From positions 1 through 64,000 of IMG/VR virus record IMGVR_UViG_3300042010_000040: a stretch of 64,000 nt of DNA; one strand, written 5' to 3'. The position numbers and the translations under genes were made by a program. Below the pieces are notes generated by a model. That model did no database searches, was not told the origin of the DNA, and saw nothing but the letters and a program-made list of their open reading frames with translations. This stretch comes from a virus. Position 1 is the stretch's first letter, and every line of letters starts with the position of its first letter. Positions 41,890-50,170 of this stretch are shown here, in pieces.

Positions 41890-42813
41890 TTATCCTTGTG
41901 TGGAGTAAATGTAGCCATATGTAGGAATCTTTTTGGAGATTCTGTTTTTAATAGTATTAAGTGGGATTCCCAGAGCTAGAGAAGCCTCCTCTAAACTTGA
42001 GAACTCCTTTCCTTCTGCCATGTAATTCCTACTTGGTTTTTCTTTCTTTATTTTATTGTTTTCTTCAAATACTCCACGAAGTATTTGTTGTCTAATACTT
42101 TCAGGTCTTTTATTGTAGACCTGCCCAGCTATAAACAAATCTGGAAACCAAAACCCTTTGTAGTAGTTTGGAACCTTTAATGCTGTTGAATTTGACTTTC
42201 TTTGTGGAACTTTAATGTCCCCTAGATAACCTTCAACCCTGCGCTTTTCATAAACATTCTGAGAGATATCTAGAGCAGCCAAAGCGTATTTTTTACTAGG
42301 GAACCAAAAACCTAACGCATACACAAACTTTTGTGGGCCGGACTTCTTTTCTGGGATTTTAATTTCACCAAGGAGATTTCTTTTCTTCCTTGAATTAAAT
42401 AAACCTTGCCCCCACTGAAGCTTACTAAGGGCCGTCCTCAGATTAGGGAACCACCATCCAGAAACATATATTTCTTTATCATCAGACCTAGATTTAACTG
42501 GGCCTCTGAGCCCACCTTTACCACCCATCCCACCAACGGAGAGATTGTATCCGTGACCAGTTACTAAAGAGTCATAGGAAGAAATGGCCTTTTGCTCAAG
42601 AGCATAGATATAATCTCTTGTGCCAATACACAAAACTTCAAAGGTAAAATTTTCTTTACCGTATTTCTTAACAGCTTTATTGACTGGGCGTCCCTTTTTC
42701 ACTTTCGTAAAATGTTGAGCCTTTCTGTTGGTTGGATTAGTCGTAACACCAATATATAGCTTCCCATTTACAAGATTTGTTATTTTATATAAATAATGAA
42801 CGTCGTCTTGCAA
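41890..42813 (-). CDS. GIY-YIG homing endonuclease with repeated DNA-binding modules
   Basis: 307 aa. An N-terminal GIY-YIG domain (LYKITNLVNGKLYIGVTT..., with NRKAQHF) is followed by three modules with a GWWFP or GFWFP motif, and a final helix-turn-helix-like ALGIPLNTIKNRISK. TTG start with AGGAGG upstream. It lies between the neck gene and the sheath gene, as a free-standing insertion. Confidence 0.8.
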   Translation of the reverse strand: MQDDVHYLYKITNLVNGKLYIGVTTNPTNRKAQHFTKVKKGRPVNKAVKKYGKENFTFEVLCIGTRDYIYALEQKAISSYDSLVTGHGYNLSVGGMGGKGGLRGPVKSRSDDKEIYVSGWWFPNLRTALSKLQWGQGLFNSRKKRNLLGEIKIPEKKSGPQKFVYALGFWFPSKKYALAALDISQNVYEKRRVEGYLGDIKVPQRKSNSTALKVPNYYKGFWFPDLFIAGQVYNKRPESIRQQILRGVFEENNKIKKEKPSRNYMAEGKEFSSLEEASLALGIPLNTIKNRISKKIPTYGYIYSTQG

Positions 42814-42823
42814 GATAAGCCTC

Positions 42824-43357
42824 CTAAGGGGTTATGATAAAATCTGGTGGGACTGTAAACACTTCGCCTGTTAATTCATCAACGATGATTACAGCCTCAA
42901 CTACATCCACAATCTGCTGTGTATTAACAGCGTATGTAAATACGACATCCATATTGTGATATTCAACCCACTTCGTATCTCGTTTCTGTGGTGCTCGACG
43001 GATGTTTGTTTTTGTTCTTAGATTAAGACTATTTCTTTGTAGCTCTTCACGCACAAGTACATTGTTCAATTGTTGTGTGAAGACTTGAGACATTTCCCCA
43101 GACTTACTCCCAACAAAACTAAACTGTGCGTAGATATTGTAATTAGCTTGGATGGTGAGTTCATCTAATTCATTAACTAAAGTAGATGTATATCCTTTAC
43201 CAACCTGTTCAACTTGCAGAATATTAATTACAACATAACTCTCGGCAGGTTCTGCACCATTAGAGTGAGAGAAGATAACCTGAGGGTTTGTGAATTCTGA
43301 TAAGGCTACTAAAGCCCCTTTACGGATACTTGTTCGAACGTCGGAATAGACACTCAA
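42824..43357 (-). CDS. neck/tail terminator protein
   Basis: 177 aa. Beta-rich with SYVVINILQVEQVGKGYTST and ANYNIYAQFSFVG, plus RAPQKRDTKWVEYHNMDVVFTYAVN. The pattern and place before the sheath match the gp12-like neck terminator family of myophages. It caps the tail tube and joins it to the head. Confidence 0.7.
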   Translation of the reverse strand: MSVYSDVRTSIRKGALVALSEFTNPQVIFSHSNGAEPAESYVVINILQVEQVGKGYTSTLVNELDELTIQANYNIYAQFSFVGSKSGEMSQVFTQQLNNVLVREELQRNSLNLRTKTNIRRAPQKRDTKWVEYHNMDVVFTYAVNTQQIVDVVEAVIIVDELTGEVFTVPPDFIITP

Positions 43358-43405
43358 TTTTTGCTACTCCTCAGCGTATTGTCTGCACGATATGAGGAAA
43401 GGCGA

Positions 43406-43879
43406 TTAAGCGCCCTTTTTAGCTACCTCAAAATCTGTGGTGTCATACATTGTCCCACTATCAATCAGAGGATTATTAAAACCCTTGTCTGCAATTGTTT
43501 GGGGACTGTTTGGTGGAGTATCCCACTTAGCTATTACATCCTTCATCTCTTTGACAAAGGTGGGGCCAAGCTTTGTGTACTCTTGTTTAAATGAACTTTT
43601 ACCTTCTGCAATCCTTTGCATACTTTCTTTGAACAAGCTGTCATAAACACCTTTTTTAATTGGTGTCATGAAACCAACCCGTATGAAAGGACGTATTGGG
43701 TTGGTTGAGGTTCCTTCCTCGTTAAACTGTGCCACCTGAGCTACGGGCAGGTTGTCATTCTCGGGTCCATAATTAGAACCTTCAAACCAACCAATCCTAA
43801 GTTTATCTTGTGTGTTTTTGGAGATATCCTTCTTCATCTTCTCCCAACCAGACTTATCAACCTTCAACTTAAAAGACAT
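43406..43879 (-). CDS. head-tail joining / minor tail completion protein
   Basis: 157 aa. RIGWFEGSNYGPENDNLPVAQVAQFNEEGTS and RPFIRVGFMT match the HK97 gp10/gpS-like virion morphogenesis proteins. Such proteins complete the neck or tail end. Its stop lies in a GGCG/CGCC-type dyad (43398-43418). Confidence 0.7.
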   Translation of the reverse strand: MSFKLKVDKSGWEKMKKDISKNTQDKLRIGWFEGSNYGPENDNLPVAQVAQFNEEGTSTNPIRPFIRVGFMTPIKKGVYDSLFKESMQRIAEGKSSFKQEYTKLGPTFVKEMKDVIAKWDTPPNSPQTIADKGFNNPLIDSGTMYDTTDFEVAKKGA

Positions 43880-43892
43880 TTTGTTATCCTTT

Positions 43893-44267
43893 TTAGTTTG
43901 GGGTTAATTCAATTCTGGCTGCTTGAATTTTAACGTGCTCCAAAATGCCCATTCCGTTTGTCCAATCATCAACCTTCATAATCTTATAACGATCATTCTT
44001 CCAAATGAATTCATCAGCATCCCAGCCTGAAGTTCCCTCTTTAAGAGTACGGGCATAATCAGCGGAGTAAAATTTAACCCACACTCTTGTCCTGTCAGCT
44101 TCGGGAAGCATCATGATTTCATAAGGTTTCAGAGGCTGGATATTTACTTGAAGAAGAACTTCAGTAACAGTGCCCTCAACCCAATCACCATCAACAAATG
44201 AACCAGCAGTCTGTCTATAGATTGTGAGGGGAATCTTATGCGTCAAAAGGAATTGTGGTCTTAGCAT
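43893..44267 (-). CDS. head-tail stopper protein
   Basis: 124 aa. The KIPLTIYRQTAGSFVDGDWVEG start and VDDWTNGMGILEHVKIQAARI end resemble small beta-barrel stopper proteins that close the portal channel. Position between adaptor and completion protein fits. No specific catalytic motif is expected. Confidence 0.65.
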   Translation of the reverse strand: MLRPQFLLTHKIPLTIYRQTAGSFVDGDWVEGTVTEVLLQVNIQPLKPYEIMMLPEADRTRVWVKFYSADYARTLKEGTSGWDADEFIWKNDRYKIMKVDDWTNGMGILEHVKIQAARIELTPN

Positions 44268-44275
44268 ATCAACTC

Positions 44276-44713
44276 CTAATAAACAAAAGTTTCACCACAA
44301 GAAGTGCAGCCGCACCCTGTGGTGCATCCTGTCTCACAACATTCCGCTTCTCTACAGATATCCCCATCACAAACTTCGATGTTCATGAGCTTGCTTGGAC
44401 AACTGTTAGCAGACCAAGGCATCAATCCCATAGGGATGAGTACAGTAGGGTTGTTAATGAAGTTACCAAGAGCTGCTAGATAGTTCTTAGCGTAGTCGTT
44501 CCACACAAGAATATCGCCGGTTTGCTCTCTCGTGTTATATCCGGAGATAGTGAACGAAGCACTAATAGCAGCCATCCTCGCCGCCTGATACACATTTTGA
44601 TTATTTAAATCTAAGAATTGTTGTATCTCTTCCTCACTGAATATTGGGTAAAATGGATTACCCAAAGTATTACCAATCAGCAGGTTAACCTGCTCGACAG
44701 GAGTTAATGCCAT
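44276..44713 (-). CDS. head-tail adaptor with cysteine-rich C-terminus
   Basis: 145 aa. The N-terminal two thirds are helical (EEEIQQFLDLNNQNVYQAARMAAIS) and fit gp6/gp15-like adaptors below the portal. The last 42 residues contain nine Cys in a repeated CxxGC pattern, unusual in an adaptor. They could bind zinc or form disulphides. Confidence 0.65.
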   Translation of the reverse strand: MALTPVEQVNLLIGNTLGNPFYPIFSEEEIQQFLDLNNQNVYQAARMAAISASFTISGYNTREQTGDILVWNDYAKNYLAALGNFINNPTVLIPMGLMPWSANSCPSKLMNIEVCDGDICREAECCETGCTTGCGCTSCGETFVY

Positions 44714-44715
44714 AA

Positions 44716-45189
44716 CTATTCCTTTATGTAACCATAGTATTGTAGTTCGGCTTCCTGTCTTACTTTGATTGCCTCTTCTAAAGAATCGTAACGACCAAGA
44801 TTAATTCGTTTCTTTTCTTTAGAAATGTAAACTTCCCACTTACCTCTTTCTGAACACCAACTAACTCCAGTTTTACCTGATGTATTGTGTGCTTTAAGAG
44901 TTTGGTTAAAGTTTTGTTCAGAGTAAGTTGTCCACCTGCAATTTTCTAAGAAGTAGTCACCATTGACATCAATTCTGTCTAGTGTAGTACCTTCTGGACG
45001 CTCACCCATATCTTCAAAGAAGTTAAGAACCCCATTAGATGGGTCAAGCCATCGATCACAAATCTGGATACCTCTACCACCACTATGCTCAAAAGATTTA
45101 TGATTTTCATCAGTAACCCTCTGAATCATTGCTCGATAGGAAGCATATGTCTTTGTTTTATATTTTCCGTGTTTCACATTATGATGCAT
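44716..45189 (-). CDS. HNH/AP2-type homing endonuclease
   Basis: 157 aa. YASYRAMIQRVTDENHKSF, TTLDRIDVNGDYFLENCRW and the AP2-like end (GVSWCSERGKWEVYISK..., LGRYDSLEEAIKVRQEAE) correspond part by part to the gene at 16978-17445. It sits between the capsid genes and the adaptor gene. GAGG site upstream. Confidence 0.8.
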   Translation of the reverse strand: MHHNVKHGKYKTKTYASYRAMIQRVTDENHKSFEHSGGRGIQICDRWLDPSNGVLNFFEDMGERPEGTTLDRIDVNGDYFLENCRWTTYSEQNFNQTLKAHNTSGKTGVSWCSERGKWEVYISKEKKRINLGRYDSLEEAIKVRQEAELQYYGYIKE

Positions 45190-45248
45190 TTTAGACCTCC
45201 TTTAAACTAATTTGATCTAAAATCTTATCACATAATTCTTGTAAATAC

Positions 45249-45270
45249 AAGGGCAGAACTAACCGCCCTT
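45249..45270 (-). terminator. hairpin after the head-fibre-like gene
   Basis: AAGGGC and GCCCTT, a 6-bp stem with 10-base loop, just past the stop of the gene at 45276-45587 and before the homing gene. A short T-rich stretch follows on the minus strand. It may separate capsid from neck transcripts. Confidence 0.5.
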
Positions 45271-45275
45271 TATAC

Positions 45276-45587
45276 TTACGCAGCAGGCATAATACCGGCA
45301 GCAATCAATTTAGTAAGCAATGCATTATAAGCTACAGTAACTGCTGCCAAGTCTGCAAAGTCTGGAGTTTGTTGGGCAGTGAAAGTAATTTGTTTTGCAA
45401 TACCAGCTACAGCAGTTGTTGCAGCAGCAGTGCCGAGAGCAGTACGAGCAGCGGCAGCGGTTGCAGCAGTCAATACAGAGCGGCCTACAGCAGTAGAGTC
45501 AGTGATGTCAGTGGAGGCAATACCGCCCAAACCAGTATCCAATTCTTGTACTGCAAAGATCCAACCGTTTTTAGTTGTTACAGCCAT
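45276..45587 (-). CDS. head fibre / capsid-associated protein
   Basis: 103 aa, rich in Ala/Thr (SVLTAATAAAARTALGTAAAT). That repeat pattern is common in head-fibre and tail-fibre proteins of phages. It lies next to the major capsid gene. Function assigned by composition and position. Confidence 0.55.
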   Translation of the reverse strand: MAVTTKNGWIFAVQELDTGLGGIASTDITDSTAVGRSVLTAATAAAARTALGTAAATTAVAGIAKQITFTAQQTPDFADLAAVTVAYNALLTKLIAAGIMPAA

Positions 45588-45607
45588 ATTTAAATCTCCG
45601 TAAATAA

Positions 45608-45627
45608 GGGGCTATATTTCAAGCCCC
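45608..45627 (-). terminator. hairpin (attenuator-like) after the major capsid gene
   Basis: GGGGCT and AGCCCC arms with an 8-base loop, followed by TTATTT on the minus strand. It lies just after the capsid gene stop and before the head-fibre-like gene. It probably gives partial termination, keeping capsid mRNA more abundant. Confidence 0.6.
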
Positions 45628-45637
45628 ATTAGATCGT

Positions 45638-46702
45638 TTACAAGTACAGACGAACAACAGCGGCAGGATTGAGCATGGCGTTCAAGAAGTTCTGCTCGGT
45701 CATGATTTCGATGATGTCATCTTTTTCATTCAGGTATTCGAACCAGTACGAACCTTGGGCACGACGGTTGATCGAACCAAAACGGTTAGCCGGAGCGTAG
45801 TAGGTTTTGAACAGATCACGAACACCAACAGGCAGCAAGTAAGCATCACCTTCTGGAATGAACGGTACGAAAGTACCAGCAGCATTCTCGTAACCACCGG
45901 CACCGGCATTGATGAATGTGATACCGAATACAGTCATCTGTTCGAAACGTGCATCCAGACCAGCAACATCTGCACCACCTTTACCCAACAGAATGCTTGT
46001 ACCTTGGCTTTGGTCAACATACTTGAATGCGTCAGTTACGAAAGCATTCTGTTGCAGAGCCATATAGAAGCTGTCGGAGCACAGGCATACGAAGGCACGA
46101 ACAGTACCGGCTTGACCATCACGCAGACCATTACGAACAGCTTTCTTAGCAGTGTTCAGAACAGCACGAGGATCAGCAGCACCTGCGAAGTCAACATCGA
46201 TTTCTTCACGAGTAACATCAAACTCGGTGTAGTAGTTGGTTACTACAGTGCCACGAGGGGCGTAAGCAGTACCACTTACAATCAGTTGCATACGAGCAGC
46301 TTCAAGAGTGAGGGAATGCGCTTCACGCAGATCAATCATCTTGTCAGCACGAACCGAAGCTACAGTTTCCAGCTCAGCAAACTCAGCCAGACTACCACCT
46401 TGAACAATACCATCGATATCATTAGGGGTGATTGCGTCATCAGCAGGGAAGTGAGGGATCTTCAGCAACAGGGAATCTTGTTCACGACCAGCGATGGTCT
46501 GATTACGTTCGTCCCAGTTACGGTCTTCCAGAATGTGACTTTTCTTGGTGTTACGAACAATCTCGATGTTCTTCTGGCTGCGATAGTCAGGAGTAAACAA
46601 ACCGAGAGCGTTAGTGATACCAACAGTATTAGGAACAATGATCAGGGATTCGGTGCGGTCTACAACCTTACCCGGATTGTTGCGGTCAAGTACAATTGCC
46701 AT
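45638..46702 (-). CDS. major capsid protein, lambda gpE-like
   Basis: 354 aa. It forms the icosahedral shell. Motifs: LFTPDYRSQKNIEIVRN near residue 35, REQDSLLLKIPHFPADDAITPNDIDG, DKMIDLREAHSLTLEAARMQLI, and VCLCSDSFYMALQQNAFV. Length and order fit the Phage_cap_E family. Preceded by a decoration-like protein and a protease/scaffold gene, as in lambda. Confidence 0.92.
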   Translation of the reverse strand: MAIVLDRNNPGKVVDRTESLIIVPNTVGITNALGLFTPDYRSQKNIEIVRNTKKSHILEDRNWDERNQTIAGREQDSLLLKIPHFPADDAITPNDIDGIVQGGSLAEFAELETVASVRADKMIDLREAHSLTLEAARMQLIVSGTAYAPRGTVVTNYYTEFDVTREEIDVDFAGAADPRAVLNTAKKAVRNGLRDGQAGTVRAFVCLCSDSFYMALQQNAFVTDAFKYVDQSQGTSILLGKGGADVAGLDARFEQMTVFGITFINAGAGGYENAAGTFVPFIPEGDAYLLPVGVRDLFKTYYAPANRFGSINRRAQGSYWFEYLNEKDDIIEIMTEQNFLNAMLNPAAVVRLYL

Positions 46703-46730
46703 AGTATTTATAATTCCTTAAGGTCGTAGA

Positions 46731-47195
46731 TTAAACAGTTTTGAGAACTTGGATGCCTTGTTGCTCAAGCAGACCCTTCAGGGTTTCAACTTCAGCGTCA
46801 GACAGATCGGCACCACCATCAACAGCAGCCGACTTAGCTACTTGTTTGATGTAGTATTCTTTGAGTTGCAGAGCACCCGAAGTACCTACAAAACCAACAG
46901 CGTTATATTTACCAGAGGCAATTGCACGAGGAACAAACGAAGGGTTGAACGAGAAATGATCGCCATATACAACAGCGAATTCATTGGTCAGAACCAGTGG
47001 AGCTTCAGAAGCGAGTACGGTCCAAGCAGCAGTAAGATCGGCAGACTTGGCACGATAAACTACAGTACCCATACGGATAGCTGGAGTGATTGGAGTGATA
47101 TTCAGATCACGGCGGCTGTAACCAACCGAGGGGTCCATCTCATGGACAACCAGATCAGAGAAGCGTTGTACGAAAGTTTCAGCAACGAAAGGCAT
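46731..47195 (-). CDS. capsid decoration protein candidate
   Basis: 154 aa. It lies between protease/scaffold and capsid genes, where lambda gpD is found. Beta-rich, with no signal peptide. A C-terminal helix follows (DLSDAEVETLKGLLEQQGI). Likely binds capsomers; by position and size. Confidence 0.65.
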   Translation of the reverse strand: MPFVAETFVQRFSDLVVHEMDPSVGYSRRDLNITPITPAIRMGTVVYRAKSADLTAAWTVLASEAPLVLTNEFAVVYGDHFSFNPSFVPRAIASGKYNAVGFVGTSGALQLKEYYIKQVAKSAAVDGGADLSDAEVETLKGLLEQQGIQVLKTV

Positions 47196-47219
47196 ATTTG
47201 TTTCCTTTAAATAATGTAA

Positions 47220-47708
47220 TTAGATCAAGCCAAGTTTTTGTTTGATAAGATCTTCGGTAGAAGTTTTAGCTTTCGAGGTAGTCTCTACAACGGCTTCAGT
47301 ACCTTGGTCGCCAATCTCTGTAAACATATCAGATGCTTCAAGAGCTTGTTTCTGTGCAGCAAAACCACTCAGAACAGTTTCAAATGCCGAGTCGTCCAGA
47401 GAAGCCAAGGACGTGCTAACGGCCTCCACTTTGTCAGCGGACATAACAGCGGCAAGTGCAGTCTTGCGACTGGTCATTTTTACGGCTACAGCAGCAGCTT
47501 CAGCAGAGGCTACTTGAGCAAGTGCTTCAGTCAGGGCTGCTTCTTTTTCTGCAAATGCAGATTGGAGAGTAGTCAGGGTTTCTTTGACAGAGGTAAGCTC
47601 TGCTACTTGGCCTTCGTACTGTGCAAGTTGTGCTTGCAATTCAGCGAGTTGCGACATATCCAGAGTTTCCTCATTGGTTTTCATATTAAATAGCTTATTC
47701 TTAAGCAT
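47220..47708 (-). CDS. scaffold protein from an internal in-frame start (Nu3-like)
   Basis: 162 aa. Within the protease gene an ATG (codon 286, MLKNKLFNMK) is preceded by AAGGA at 6 bases. The product would be only the coiled-coil scaffold part, as lambda Nu3 is made within C. Internal translation is inferred. Confidence 0.6.
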   Translation of the reverse strand: MLKNKLFNMKTNEETLDMSQLAELQAQLAQYEGQVAELTSVKETLTTLQSAFAEKEAALTEALAQVASAEAAAVAVKMTSRKTALAAVMSADKVEAVSTSLASLDDSAFETVLSGFAAQKQALEASDMFTEIGDQGTEAVVETTSKAKTSTEDLIKQKLGLI

Positions 47709-48563
47709 ACTGTTTCCTTCGGGTCTTTGAGCCGTATCGGCCAAATAGTTATAGAACTGATCCACAGTCATGGAACTATCAGCCAAACCAAGCTCAATTG
47801 CTTCTTTCGCAAGGAAAGTACGCGCTTGTGTCGATTTAACTGTCTCTACAGTGAGGTTACGGTGTGTCGCAACAAACTCTGTAAATTCGGTGTACAAAGT
47901 GTCAACTTTGGATTGGATATCACTAATGAAGTCTGGGCGGAAAGAACCATCATCTGCAAAAGGTGTTTTAGATTCACCAGCAAATACATAAGTGCGCTCG
48001 TAGCCTTCCATTTCAAGAGCTTTGCTATCGTTCATGAGTCTCACGACTACCCCAATACTACCCAACTCACTTTGACTATTAGTAATAACTTCATCAGCAA
48101 TTGCAGTCAGAGCGTAGCCAGCGCTTGCACTGAGCCCATCGACATATGCAAGAATCCTTACACCGTTATCATCAGCAAGTTTACGCAAGTAGTTTGCTGT
48201 ATCGAATACCGAGTAAGCTTCACCACCGGGGCTGTCCACAATGAAGGCGATGGTTTTAGCACCAGCATCCACCATAGCTGAGAAGTCTTCTTTCAAACCT
48301 TCGTATGAAGTACCACCGCAAAGGGCAGCAAACATTGTCGGCTTGTAGGTAAGAGGACCACTAATCTCAATAACACCAGTTTGAATATCAGCGTTATAAG
48401 TGAGTTGTTTTGGCTCACCATCAAAGAGAGCTTCAGGGGAAGTTTCAACATCACCAGAGCAACGCTTGTTCACATAATCAACAATAGTCTCAAACGAGCT
48501 AGAATCAATCATGTGAGGAACGTTGACAATTTTACTTTTCAGACGTAACAAGCTATGAGCCAT
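47220..48563 (-). CDS. S49-family prohead protease with C-terminal scaffold domain (lambda gpC-like)
   Basis: 447 aa. An SppA-like serine protease domain spans about 50-250. It has AFIVDSPGGEAYSV, a probable nucleophile in DGLSASAGYA (Ser147) and a probable Lys199 in VFAGESKTP. The C-terminal 150 residues are Ala/Glu/Gln-rich coiled coil (LAELQAQLAQYEGQVAEL), i.e. the scaffold part. It cleaves scaffold and itself during head maturation. Confidence 0.85.
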   Translation of the reverse strand: MAHSLLRLKSKIVNVPHMIDSSSFETIVDYVNKRCSGDVETSPEALFDGEPKQLTYNADIQTGVIEISGPLTYKPTMFAALCGGTSYEGLKEDFSAMVDAGAKTIAFIVDSPGGEAYSVFDTANYLRKLADDNGVRILAYVDGLSASAGYALTAIADEVITNSQSELGSIGVVVRLMNDSKALEMEGYERTYVFAGESKTPFADDGSFRPDFISDIQSKVDTLYTEFTEFVATHRNLTVETVKSTQARTFLAKEAIELGLADSSMTVDQFYNYLADTAQRPEGNSMLKNKLFNMKTNEETLDMSQLAELQAQLAQYEGQVAELTSVKETLTTLQSAFAEKEAALTEALAQVASAEAAAVAVKMTSRKTALAAVMSADKVEAVSTSLASLDDSAFETVLSGFAAQKQALEASDMFTEIGDQGTEAVVETTSKAKTSTEDLIKQKLGLI

Positions 48564-50170
48564 TATTCATATCCTAGTTCTTGCCAATCTTCTAAGGAGT
48601 ACGTAGTAACAACCCCAGCCATCTTGACTTTAATGTATTCGGAATCTCTTGAGATAACCTCGTAGACCGTTCTTTGTATATTTGCGTTAGCGTTGTTAGC
48701 TGTTGAGGCATCCCCAGAAGATCCATTAGAACCACCAGTGCCGTTAGACATACCTTCTACCATCCCTGCACCACTGTTAGAAGTTTCTGGTGTAAGTTGT
48801 TTAGAAAGTTCTTCTACAGACAATTCTTCATCCACTTTGTAAGGGATGTTAGCTTGATCCATAATCCAATTGACAACTTTTGGTGCTTTCGGAATTAGGC
48901 CAACTGCTGCTGTACGTTGAATAAACTTAGAGATTTCATCAAGACTAACTTTACCAATCTCACCGTACGTCCACTCTGGCATAACTTCTGTTGACCAACC
49001 ATTTAACTGGAACAGTTGTTTGGCAAGGTCAAAGTTAAGTTGAGTTTTAATCTCATCCAGTTTAGATTGAATAGCCATCTCTACTACGCTGATTTTAGAT
49101 TCAGCAAGAGAGAAGCTACCGGAACCATTACTACCAAGAGTCAAGAAGTCTGCAAACAAAGCAGTAAGAATCTCTGCTGTGTAACGCTGAATAATAAGGT
49201 TTGTATCATAAGACTTTTGTCCAGTTACAGACATAATCTCAAACTCAAACATTTTCTTGCCATCTTGGTCAAGGATAAGGGGGAGAATCAAACCAGACTC
49301 TTTAGCCTGATGCATGTTCTTGATTACAGTTTTGTAATGTTCGAACACCGCTTTATCTTCAACAGTTGCGGTTTCAGTCATATACTGAGGTGGCAAGTAA
49401 AGCACTTTAAACCCGTTCGAATCTTGAGCCACGGAGATAGCCTCCGACTCTTGATAAGCTGTCTTGTACTTCCAAGCTGTCCAACAACCAACCAAAGGAG
49501 ATTGGCCTTCGGGGCTATCTTTTATGGGATTTGAGCGGAACAACATGAACTTTTTACGCGGGATGAACTTAATGTTAGTATCGTTAAATTCGGCTACTTC
49601 TTGATAGGAATTTATAGCCCGATTACTTGGGATATTAACGCACTGATTCAAACCAGCAAGGTCACGGCCTTTATTCTTGAATACCCAACTGTCAATTGAG
49701 TCTTGTGAACGCAAAGGAAGTTTACGAATACCAATTAGGCCATCATTATACATCGAGCCTTTTTCTTTGTATCTTTGACGATAAACCTTCTCTACCGGTG
49801 CAAAACCATAACGGTTGAAGCTCACAGCTTGCTTAATAAAGGACTTAAAATCGTGTTCCATATCATTCATACATTGACGCATGAATATGGCTTTATCTTT
49901 CAACTCTTCTTCGTAGCCTTCTGGAATCTTTACTGTCCAGTCAACACGAGAAATCATCATCTCAACATACGCAAGAGCTGGGGCAATGGCACCATCTTTT
50001 TCCATACGTTTAAAGGTCTTAATTGCTTGTGGCCAACGTAGTTCGCTAGCGCACTCCTCAAGAATTTCGCCACCTAAAACCCGAAGATTATTAAATCCAG
50101 TTTCACCAAGAGCAAGAGTTGGAATATCATTTTCCCCAGCCTCTAGGGAGATTTCTGCTTCGTCAGCCAT
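48563..50170 (-). CDS. portal protein
   Basis: 535 aa. It forms the dodecameric DNA gateway. RWPQAIKTFKRMEKDGAIAPALAYVEMMISRVDWTV, the LPLRSQDSIDSWVFKNKG stretch and PRKKFMLFRSNPIKDSPEGQSPLVGCW fit Mu gp29/DUF935-type portals. The C-terminus is Gly/Ser/Asn-rich. It lies after the terminase gene and overlaps the protease start by one base. Confidence 0.9.
   Translation of the reverse strand: MADEAEISLEAGENDIPTLALGETGFNNLRVLGGEILEECASELRWPQAIKTFKRMEKDGAIAPALAYVEMMISRVDWTVKIPEGYEEELKDKAIFMRQCMNDMEHDFKSFIKQAVSFNRYGFAPVEKVYRQRYKEKGSMYNDGLIGIRKLPLRSQDSIDSWVFKNKGRDLAGLNQCVNIPSNRAINSYQEVAEFNDTNIKFIPRKKFMLFRSNPIKDSPEGQSPLVGCWTAWKYKTAYQESEAISVAQDSNGFKVLYLPPQYMTETATVEDKAVFEHYKTVIKNMHQAKESGLILPLILDQDGKKMFEFEIMSVTGQKSYDTNLIIQRYTAEILTALFADFLTLGSNGSGSFSLAESKISVVEMAIQSKLDEIKTQLNFDLAKQLFQLNGWSTEVMPEWTYGEIGKVSLDEISKFIQRTAAVGLIPKAPKVVNWIMDQANIPYKVDEELSVEELSKQLTPETSNSGAGMVEGMSNGTGGSNGSSGDASTANNANANIQRTVYEVISRDSEYIKVKMAGVVTTYSLEDWQELGYE

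Noticed and set aside
45755-46729. 324-codon plus-strand frame
   Set aside because: Antisense of the major capsid gene; the composition (Thr/Ser/Asn/Gln-rich) is typical of a codon-bias shadow.
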